From assembly GCA_015494245.1 (NCBI GenBank), contig WGBN01000304.1:1-7559 (forward strand): 7,559 nucleotides of DNA, written 5' to 3'. The position numbers and the translations under genes were made by a program. How positions within the stretch are numbered: the first letter of the stretch is position 1; each line of letters begins with the position of its first letter. Positions 1 through 4,463 of this stretch are shown here, piece by piece. Origin of the DNA: Saprospiraceae bacterium (GTDB lineage Bacteria; Bacteroidota; Bacteroidia; Chitinophagales; Saprospiraceae). Under the pieces are notes generated by a model. It had not been told where the DNA came from and made no database searches. It saw only the letters and a list, made by a program, of their open reading frames with translations.

Positions 1-4
1 TCAT

Positions 5-117
5 AATGGTTCACTAAGTTTTGGGGCAACCTTCATCCTAAAGCCGCCCGCGCCCCCGACCCCTGAAGGGGCGCCCTCCCGCCTCTTTCGGAGCCCGGGT
101 GGTCAAGGTGAACCATT
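5..117. repeat. GC-rich segment bounded by a 10-bp inverted repeat
   Basis: AATGGTTCAC at 5-14 is exactly complementary to GTGAACCATT at 108-117, and both sit in AT-rich flanks. The interior is very GC-rich and holds a small CCCC-TGAA-GGGG hairpin at 60-71. I see no coding potential. The layout fits a small palindromic or MITE-like intergenic repeat of about 113-118 bases lying just downstream of the 135-653 gene, but no target-site duplication can be shown, and the left end is only a few bases from the window edge. It could also act as a long-range 3' UTR stem. Confidence 0.4.
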
Positions 118-134
118 TATTTCAATAAGTGCGC

Positions 135-653
135 TCAAAAAGCACAACTCACATACATCTCTATGCCGTAAATCGGCTGCTCCGTACCCAGTATCAAGCC
201 TCCAAAGGTGTTGACGCCCAACTTGGTATCTTCATCCAAGTGAGCCTCCAGACCCAGCGTCAACGAAGAGCTAAACGCATTTCCATAAGGCACGGAAATG
301 TCAAAATCGGGCTTTTGGCCTTTGAGTTTATAGCCAAAAGAAGTGTGCGACATTTGATAGCCGATAAACAGGCCGCTGCGCTTTTTCAAAAAGTAATAGC
401 GCAATTCAGCGCTCACCTTGCGAGCTGTGTACTTGAATTTAGTTTCGTCGGTCTTAATCTTCTCGGCATTCAGCAGACTAAAGTCCGCATCCAAAGCAAA
501 GTGCTTGCCAAGCGGAGCTGTCAGGCCCAAAAAGGGACCCGTAAAAGTCATGCCGTTTTCTTCAAAAGCCGTTGCAGAAAAGCCCAGATTTTGAGCCTGC
601 AAGCCGGTAAAAACGGAAATAAGAACGAGGGAAAGCAACAACAATCGTTTCAT
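135..653 (-). CDS. Small secreted, probable outer-membrane beta-barrel protein, function unknown
   Basis: This encodes a 172-residue protein. Residues 1-20 form a typical Sec signal peptide: MKR, then a leucine-rich core, then a likely cleavage site around GLQA/QN. The mature part has no further hydrophobic helix. It shows alternating polar/apolar stretches with many Gly and aromatic residues (for example GLFIGYQ near 94-100 and the LTLGLEAHL strand at 131-139), and it ends in Phe. Short amphipathic strands plus a C-terminal aromatic are typical of small outer-membrane barrels assembled by the BAM complex. I do not recognise a named family. A long ORF lies on the opposite strand, but the signal peptide and Bacteroidota-like composition favour the minus-strand reading. 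The gene appears to be monocistronic: it is separated from the oxidase operon by about 1.1 kb of repeats. The start ATG at 653 gives a complete signal peptide. Confidence 0.8.
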   Translation of the reverse strand: MKRLLLLSLVLISVFTGLQAQNLGFSATAFEENGMTFTGPFLGLTAPLGKHFALDADFSLLNAEKIKTDETKFKYTARKVSAELRYYFLKKRSGLFIGYQMSHTSFGYKLKGQKPDFDISVPYGNAFSSSLTLGLEAHLDEDTKLGVNTFGGLILGTEQPIYGIEMYVSCAF

Positions 654-672
654 GGCCTTGCGTTTTGATGTG

Positions 673-707
673 GTGAAAAATCGGGTGTTTCACAGGCAAA
701 ACGCCTG
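673..707 (-). promoter_or_regulatory. Possible 5' UTR hairpins upstream of the barrel-like gene
   Basis: Two small adjacent inverted repeats lie 20-55 bases upstream of the ATG at 653. GTGAAA (673-678) pairs with TTTCAC (688-693), and CAGGC (693-697) pairs with GCCTG (703-707) around a 5-base loop. They share one base, so both cannot be fully formed at once. They could be leader structure, or simply chance pairing. I could not identify a Bacteroidota-type -33/-7 promoter with certainty in 654-770. Confidence 0.2.
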
Positions 708-772
708 CTGATGCAAAAGAGTTACACAAAGGGCGTGTACCTTAACACTGTTTAACAATCACGGCTTTTGGA

Positions 773-814
773 ATGGAGAATGAAAAATGGAGAATGGAGA
801 ATGGAGAATGAAAA
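773..814. repeat. Heptamer tandem array, ATGGAGA family, copy 1
   Basis: Six seven-base units run in perfect phase: ATGGAGA, ATGAAAA, three further ATGGAGA units and a closing ATGAAAA. The array is followed by a run of A and then GCA. A small open frame through this array exists on each strand, but it only translates the repeat and has no protein-like features. Confidence 0.85.
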
Positions 815-840
815 AAAGCATATCCTACCGCGATACACCC

Positions 841-862
841 TTTGCGGCTTTGCGGCTTTGCG
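841..862. repeat. Octamer tandem repeat TTTGCGGC
   Basis: Two exact TTTGCGGC units and a partial third (TTTGCG) lie between the two ATGGAGA arrays. This is direct short-period repetition with no coding signal. Confidence 0.7.
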
Positions 863-868
863 AGAGCT

Positions 869-896
869 ATGGAAAATGGAGAATGGAGAATGAAAA
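869..896. repeat. Heptamer tandem array, ATGGAGA family, copy 2
   Basis: Four in-phase heptamers: ATGGAAA, two ATGGAGA, and ATGAAAA. As in the copy at 773-814, the last unit is ATGAAAA followed by A residues and GCA, so the two arrays share the same orientation and the same right-hand end. They are separated by 54 bases. Confidence 0.85.
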
Positions 897-929
897 AAGC
901 ACATTCCACCGCAGCGTTCACAGGCCCTA

Positions 930-968
930 CTCCGTGCGTTCTCCGTGTACTCCGTGTACCCCGTGGTA
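930..968. repeat. Short tandem repeat, CTCCGTGTA family
   Basis: Two exact CTCCGTGTA nonamers at 941-949 and 950-958 are flanked by degenerate units: CTCCGTGCGT before and CCCCGTGGTA after. This is another 9-base-period family in the same intergenic island. Confidence 0.65.
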
Positions 969-1000
969 AAAATTTCACAACTCTAAGCTTAACGACACGC

Positions 1001-1036
1001 CCGATTCCACCGATTCTGCCGATTTCACCGATTCCA
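1001..1036. repeat. Nonamer tandem array, CCGATTYCA family, copy 1
   Basis: Four contiguous nine-base units: CCGATTCCA, CCGATTCTG, CCGATTTCA and CCGATTCCA. A degenerate CCGAAATCGATT tail follows. The same family recurs at 1390-1425 and 1690-1734. Confidence 0.85.
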
Positions 1037-1110
1037 CCGAAATCGATTAACGAACTTCGATTTTAGAAGTAGATAGACGTTGGGTGCCGGTCTAAGCCAT
1101 GACTGCGATT

Positions 1111-1162
1111 GTTACGCCCGTTACGCGTCACGATTGTCACGTTTGTCACGCCCATCACGTTC
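1111..1162. repeat. Nonamer tandem array, GTCACGTTT family, copy 1
   Basis: Units in order are GTTACGCCC, a shortened GTTACGC (1120-1126), GTCACGATT, GTCACGTTT, GTCACGCCC and ATCACGTTC. The period is nine except for the one seven-base unit. The RTYACG core is kept while the last three bases vary. Confidence 0.85.
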
Positions 1163-1178
1163 TCACTAACCGACAAAC

Positions 1179-1235
1179 GCCCGGCTTCGTGAACTCGGGC
1201 TTACGCCGCGAGCCGGAACATGTCGCCCTCCGGGC
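1179..1235. repeat. Palindrome cluster between the two GTCACG arrays
   Basis: Small GC-rich inverted repeats are packed here. GCCCG (1179-1183) pairs with CGGGC (1196-1200), CCGGCT (1181-1186) pairs with AGCCGG (1211-1216), and GCCC (1225-1228) pairs with GGGC (1232-1235). The first two pairings overlap and are alternatives. No coding sequence is present. This looks like a repetitive extragenic palindromic element. Confidence 0.5.
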
Positions 1236-1270
1236 TTGAGTCCGTATCCAAGCATAAATCAGCTGTAATT

Positions 1271-1322
1271 GTATAGCCCGTCACGTTTGTCACGTTTGTC
1301 ACGTGTCACGTTTGTCACGTCC
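1271..1322. repeat. Nonamer tandem array, GTCACGTTT family, copy 2
   Basis: A degenerate GTATAGCCC is followed by two GTCACGTTT units, one shortened seven-base GTCACGT (1298-1304), GTCACGTTT and GTCACGTCC. Like copy 1, this array contains exactly one unit shortened by two bases. The two copies flank the palindrome cluster at 1179-1235. Confidence 0.85.
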
Positions 1323-1346
1323 AATACACACATAAACAACAAACCA

Positions 1347-1374
1347 ACGATACACAATACACGATACACAATAA
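1347..1374. repeat. 14-bp tandem duplication
   Basis: ACGATACACAATAC at 1347-1360 is followed directly by ACGATACACAATAA at 1361-1374, with a single difference in the last base. It is related in composition to the ACGATAA/ACGATAC units at 1672-1685. Confidence 0.75.
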
Positions 1375-1389
1375 ACGGTAAACCGCCTC

Positions 1390-1425
1390 TCGATTGCACC
1401 GATTATTCCAATTTCACCAACTTAT
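1390..1425. repeat. Nonamer tandem array, CCGATTYCA family, copy 2 (degenerate)
   Basis: Four nine-base units: TCGATTGCA, CCGATTATT, CCAATTTCA and CCAACTTAT. They are in phase but more diverged than the copies at 1001-1036 and 1690-1734. Confidence 0.65.
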
Positions 1426-1494
1426 GGAATCGTTAATCGGCATCTGCCTGTTTCCGGACAGATTCTTTGTTCGACGCGTTCGGCACTTGGTGTC

Positions 1495-1615
1495 GCCCCT
1501 ACGGGGCTTTTGTAAAACATGCATACCATATGCTACCAAGATATCACCCCTATGGGGTTCTCGCCGTATTGTACGCGCGCTAAAGCACGCGGTACTAATT
1601 GACGGGCTGAAGCCC
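1495..1615. repeat. Cluster of small hairpins, extragenic palindromic repeat
   Basis: Four stem-loops follow one another. GCCCC-TAC-GGGGC is at 1495-1507 and ACCCC-TAT-GGGGT at 1546-1558. An imperfect GTAC-bounded stem spans 1571-1595, and GGGC-TGAA-GCCC is at 1604-1615. The two 3-base-loop stems are near copies of each other. Intergenic sequence of this style, with a CCCCTACGGGG core and GGGCTGAAGCCC, is familiar to me from other bacterial genomes as dispersed non-coding repeats; I cannot confirm the family here. Open frames across it on both strands look like artefacts. Confidence 0.6.
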
Positions 1616-1650
1616 ACCCAACAATTAAAAACCAAATAAACACTAAACCA

Positions 1651-1685
1651 ACGCTAAACGCTAAACGCTACACGATAAACGATAC
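1651..1685. repeat. Heptamer tandem array, ACGCTAA family
   Basis: Five in-phase seven-base units: ACGCTAA twice, then ACGCTAC, ACGATAA and ACGATAC. The units change stepwise from an ACGCTAA to an ACGATAC form. The array lies just left of the third CCGATTYCA array. Confidence 0.8.
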
Positions 1686-1689
1686 CCCC

Positions 1690-1734
1690 CCGATTCCACC
1701 AATTCCCCCGATTTCACCGATTTCACCAATTTCA
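1690..1734. repeat. Nonamer tandem array, CCGATTYCA family, copy 3
   Basis: Five in-phase units: CCGATTCCA, CCAATTCCC, CCGATTTCA twice, and CCAATTTCA. The array ends only 8 bases from the stop codon of the 1743-2441 gene, so it would form the start of that operon's 3' untranslated region. I see no hairpin with a T-run here, so no intrinsic terminator for the oxidase operon can be called. Confidence 0.85.
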
Positions 1735-1742
1735 CCCCTCCC

Positions 1743-2441
1743 TCAATGACACATAGGCACCTCATGCATGGCATCCCACAAATAAAAATCAGCAGGCAGG
1801 TGGAAATTGAGGCCGCGCAGAATGAACAGGACTGCCATCAAGACGAGCAGGGCGGGCAGCATTTTTTGCAGATAGCGCCGAAAGCGCAGGCTGAGCAGAT
1901 GACCCGCCATAGAAGTGGTGAGCATTAAAGGCAAAGTGCCCAGGCCAAAAAGCCCCATATAGAGCGCCGCAGAAAGGGGATTGCCGGTAGAAACGGCTCC
2001 GACTACAGCCATGTAAACCAGGCCGCAGGGCAGCAGGCCGTTGAGCAGACCGATGAGAAAAAAAGAAGGGCTGCTGTCTATCTTCAGCAGCCGGGCCAAC
2101 TGCATCTTCAGACGCGTCAGCGGACCGCTGAACAGCTTGCTGTGAACAAAGTATTTCTCTAAGTCTAAGGAAAAAAAAGCCAGCAGCAACATCATAATTC
2201 CCAGCACAATGGACAAAGCAGATTGATAACCGGCCAGAAAGACCCCCTGACCGATCAAGCCAAAGAGCAGGCCCAACAGCATATAAGTAAAAGCTCGACC
2301 GAGGTTGTACTTCAGCGCGTTGAGCACGGCAAGAGCGCGGTTTTGTTTGCCGTAAGGCAATGCCAAAGCAATCGGGCCACACATGCCTACACAGTGTACG
2401 CTGCCGAGCAAACCTATGAGAAAAGCCGTCCAGAGAAGCAT
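1743..2441 (-). CDS. TauE/SafE-like (UreH/DsbD_2 type) six-helix membrane protein, probable metal-handling accessory of cbb3 oxidase
   Basis: This encodes a 232-residue integral membrane protein with about six hydrophobic segments (roughly 3-27, 47-70, 73-92, 126-149, 156-180 and 194-212). Helix 1 carries the motif HCVGMCGP (residues 16-23), and a related turn, GLLPCG (residues 135-140), opens the second half. This internal pseudo-repeat is typical of the UreH/DsbD_2 transmembrane family often annotated as sulfite exporter TauE/SafE. In Bacteroidota such genes commonly sit at the end of cbb3 operons. I infer a role in copper or thiol handling during oxidase maturation rather than sulfite export. 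His, Cys and Met residues in helix 1 and a C-terminal PMCH ending could bind a metal. The start ATG follows the ccoH stop after one base, so translation is probably coupled. The substrate is not known from sequence. Confidence 0.85.
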   Translation of the reverse strand: MLLWTAFLIGLLGSVHCVGMCGPIALALPYGKQNRALAVLNALKYNLGRAFTYMLLGLLFGLIGQGVFLAGYQSALSIVLGIMMLLLAFFSLDLEKYFVHSKLFSGPLTRLKMQLARLLKIDSSPSFFLIGLLNGLLPCGLVYMAVVGAVSTGNPLSAALYMGLFGLGTLPLMLTTSMAGHLLSLRFRRYLQKMLPALLVLMAVLFILRGLNFHLPADFYLWDAMHEVPMCH

Positions 2442-2442
2442 G

Positions 2443-2889
2443 TTAACGGATATTGACTTCCTCTTCCATGTAGTATCCCAGCCCGTTGGAAGTCCAATCT
2501 ACCTTGACCTTCCAATAACCTGTTTTTAAATCCTGCACAGGAATAAACTGGACTCCCGAGCTGTCGGGCTGCACGGGGTAGTGCCTGTCGAGTGAAGCAT
2601 CAGATGCTCTGTAGAGGTGAATATCCCCCTCGGGGTTCATGGAGCGCGGGAAATAAACCATCAGCAGTTTTTGCTCTTTGATGTACTGCACGCCCACAGC
2701 TTTTGCAAGGGCTTGCGTGCGCTTCACCTTGTCGTGCTTTTCCTGATAGTGGATGTCTTCCGTGTAATAATCATCGCGCACCAGAGCGTGGTCTATGCTG
2801 CGCGATTTAATAACGGCATACACCAGGCTAAACACAAAGAGCATGAACACCAATGCAATGCCCGTGCCCCAATGAAATCGAATCTTCAT
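2443..2889 (-). CDS. ccoH: CcoH/FixH, cbb3 oxidase assembly factor
   Basis: This encodes a 148-residue protein with one N-terminal membrane anchor (about residues 8-27, after MKIRFHWGTG) and a periplasmic domain. That domain includes the segment DDYYTEDIHYQEKHDK (39-54), typical of FixH, where a long-lived Y-Y-x(4)-Y-style stretch follows the anchor. The rest is beta-rich and ends in a WKVKVDW strand and an EEEVNIR tail. FixH/CcoH is a small single-span protein needed for stable assembly of cbb3 oxidase. Length and topology fit the family. It lies directly between ccoG and the TauE/SafE-like gene, 57 bases downstream of ccoG with a hairpin in the gap. No Shine-Dalgarno is visible; an A-rich stretch precedes the ATG. 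Confidence 0.88.
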   Translation of the reverse strand: MKIRFHWGTGIALVFMLFVFSLVYAVIKSRSIDHALVRDDYYTEDIHYQEKHDKVKRTQALAKAVGVQYIKEQKLLMVYFPRSMNPEGDIHLYRASDASLDRHYPVQPDSSGVQFIPVQDLKTGYWKVKVDWTSNGLGYYMEEEVNIR

Positions 2890-2905
2890 GCGGAGAAATT
2901 TTTGA

Positions 2906-2942
2906 GGGGGCTTTGCACGGCAGTTGAGCCTGCAAAGCCCCT
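2906..2942 (-). other. Intergenic hairpin between ccoG and ccoH
   Basis: Bases 2906-2917 pair with 2931-2942: eleven Watson-Crick pairs and one G-T pair. An inner three-pair stem (2919-2921 with 2928-2930) sits across a one-base bulge, around a 6-base loop. On the coding strand the stem is followed by CTCAAAAATTT, not a T-run, so it is not a standard terminator. It begins 5 bases past the ccoG stop and ends 16 bases before the ccoH start. It could protect or delimit processed mRNA ends. Confidence 0.6.
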
Positions 2943-2946
2943 CCTT

Positions 2947-4386
2947 TTACTTGATGGGGCCGAGGAAAGTCGTCTTGGCCCTGTCAACAACTTTATCGTT
3001 AGAAAGAACTTTCACATGTAGAACAGTCTTCCTCGATTTGAGTTGATCTTTGGGGATGTCTATAAACATCACGCCTTTAACCACATCTCCGGCTTTTGCC
3101 ACGGGCTGAACATCGCCAACAATGCGAAAGCGAACACCTTCGATTTTTTGCCCTTCAGTGAGTTCAAACTCAATGGGCATGTCCTTGTCCGTCTTGTTGA
3201 TCACCTCGTAATTATAAAGGTTGGAGATGTAGCCATCCTCGGTCTTTTGATAGAGCTGGCCGGGTGTGCGCAGCAGCAGCGTCTCCACTTCCGTCCGATT
3301 ACTCAGCATCAAAATATTGCCGATGACCAACAGCGCCAAGACAACCGAATAAGCAATGACGCGGGGAGTAAAGATTTTCTTTTCGCCCTTGACAATTCCG
3401 TTGTAGCTGTCATAACGGATGAGGCCCCGGGGCTTGCCGATCTTATCCATCACGCCATCGCAGGCATCTATACAGGCCGTGCAGTTGATACACTCCAACT
3501 GCGTGCCGTTGCGGATGTCTATGCCTGTGGGACAAACCTGAACGCAAAGCTTGCAGTCTATGCAGTCGCCACGTTTTTCAGCATCGCTGTCGGCAGAGCC
3601 TTTGCGCAATTTGCCGCGGGGCTCGCCCCGTACAAAATCATACGCAATCACCACCGTATCTTCATTGATCATCACTCCCTGCAAACGACCGTAAGGACAA
3701 ATGGCAATACACACCTGCTCCCGCATATAGGCGAAGACACCAAAGAAAACAAAAGAAAAAAGAATAAGGGCAATAAAGCCCCTCCAATGCTGACTGATGG
3801 GCTCAGAAGCTATTTGAAATACGCGGTCAGCACCTATGATATAAGAGAGAAAAACATTGGCAATAACCACTGCAATGAGAAAAAAGATGCCGAGTTTCAG
3901 GCCTTTCTTAAAAATCTTCTCTGCAGTCCAGGGGGCTTTCGCCAAACGCCTTTGTGCCTTGGCATCTCCCTCAATGAGGTACTCAATCTTGCGAAAGACC
4001 ATCTCCATGAAGATGGTTTGAGGGCAAAACCAACCGCAAAAAATACGACCATAAATGACCGTAAACAAAACGAGAAAGACGATAGCCGTCAAAGCCGCAA
4101 AGACAAACAGGTGAAAATCCTGAGGCAAAAACTGCACGCCAAAGAGAATAAACTTGCGGTCAATGATATTGAAAAGCAAAAGAGGCTCGCCGTTTACCTT
4201 GATGAAAGGCGCTGCAAAAAGGAATCCCAGAAGCAGCCAGCTCAGCCAGGTACGCCGGCGGTAAAAGCGGCCTTTGGGCTTTTTGGGGTAAACCCAAATT
4301 CGCTTACCCGACTTTTCATCAACGGTAGAGATATGATCTCTGAAAGATTCTCCCTGAGGAGCTTGAGGTTGTTTAATGGTTGACAT
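2947..4386 (-). CDS. ccoG: CcoG/FixG, membrane Fe-S copper reductase for cbb3 oxidase assembly
   Basis: This encodes 479 residues, a usual length for CcoG. Hydrophobic segments lie near 46-64, 93-113, 164-183, 203-220 and 342-361. Polyferredoxin-type membrane motifs FCGWFCPQ (116-123) and CIAICPYGR (226-234) lie in the N-terminal half. Two cytoplasmic [4Fe-4S] motifs follow: C275-x2-C278-x2-C281-x3-C285-P and C299-x2-C302-x2-C305-x3-C309. After the last helix there is a periplasmic Ig-like beta domain (about 370-479), as in the family. CcoG is known to reduce Cu(II) to Cu(I), which is then used to build the CuB site of cbb3 oxidase. It is the first of three accessory genes after ccoP, 77 bases away across a terminator-like hairpin. 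The ATG at 4386 has no clear Shine-Dalgarno, as is common in Bacteroidota. All cluster cysteines are present, so the protein should be functional. Confidence 0.95.
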   Translation of the reverse strand: MSTIKQPQAPQGESFRDHISTVDEKSGKRIWVYPKKPKGRFYRRRTWLSWLLLGFLFAAPFIKVNGEPLLLFNIIDRKFILFGVQFLPQDFHLFVFAALTAIVFLVLFTVIYGRIFCGWFCPQTIFMEMVFRKIEYLIEGDAKAQRRLAKAPWTAEKIFKKGLKLGIFFLIAVVIANVFLSYIIGADRVFQIASEPISQHWRGFIALILFSFVFFGVFAYMREQVCIAICPYGRLQGVMINEDTVVIAYDFVRGEPRGKLRKGSADSDAEKRGDCIDCKLCVQVCPTGIDIRNGTQLECINCTACIDACDGVMDKIGKPRGLIRYDSYNGIVKGEKKIFTPRVIAYSVVLALLVIGNILMLSNRTEVETLLLRTPGQLYQKTEDGYISNLYNYEVINKTDKDMPIEFELTEGQKIEGVRFRIVGDVQPVAKAGDVVKGVMFIDIPKDQLKSRKTVLHVKVLSNDKVVDRAKTTFLGPIK

Positions 4387-4419
4387 AGTTTACAGCGTTT
4401 AGCTGCAGTTGGGAAAGGG

Positions 4420-4453
4420 AAAAAGCCCGATGCGGCTTTTCCCGCATCGGGCT
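4420..4453 (-). terminator. Terminator- or attenuator-like hairpin between ccoP and ccoG
   Basis: Bases 4424-4435 and 4442-4453 form a perfect 12-bp GC-rich stem (core GCCCGATGCGG) with a 6-base loop. On the coding strand the stem runs into TTTTT (4424-4420), then CCCTTTCCC. This is the form of a Rho-independent terminator. It starts 10 bases after the ccoP stop and ends 33 bases before the ccoG start. The gene order and spacing suggest one operon, so partial read-through is plausible, with more ccoNOQP than ccoGH transcript. The T-run is short, so efficiency may be modest. Confidence 0.6.
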
Positions 4454-4463
4454 GCAGAAGTAT

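Noticed and set aside
129..668. A 179-codon plus-strand frame opposite the barrel-like gene
   Set aside because: It has no signal peptide or domain-like pattern and is basic and Gln-rich throughout, whereas the minus strand gives a proper signal peptide and an aromatic C-terminus. I keep a small doubt.
742..1066. Short open frames on both strands across the heptamer and nonamer arrays
   Set aside because: They translate tandem repeats into repeated peptides, differ in frame between arrays and have no start context or neighbours that support them.
1111..1322. Possible CRISPR array in the GTCACG region
   Set aside because: The units are contiguous 9-mers without unique spacers, far too short for CRISPR repeats, and there are no cas genes.
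1394..1639. Opposed 73- and 81-codon frames across the hairpin cluster
   Set aside because: They run through palindromes and dispersed repeat sequence on both strands alike, which is typical of non-coding repeats.
1743..2441. Assignment as a urease/nickel protein (UreH) or a true sulfite exporter
   Set aside because: No urease or sulfur genes are near. The location directly behind ccoG-ccoH favours an oxidase-maturation role.
3043..4383. A 446-codon open frame on the plus strand opposite ccoG
   Set aside because: It is a shadow of ccoG produced by codon bias; the minus strand has all CcoG Fe-S motifs.
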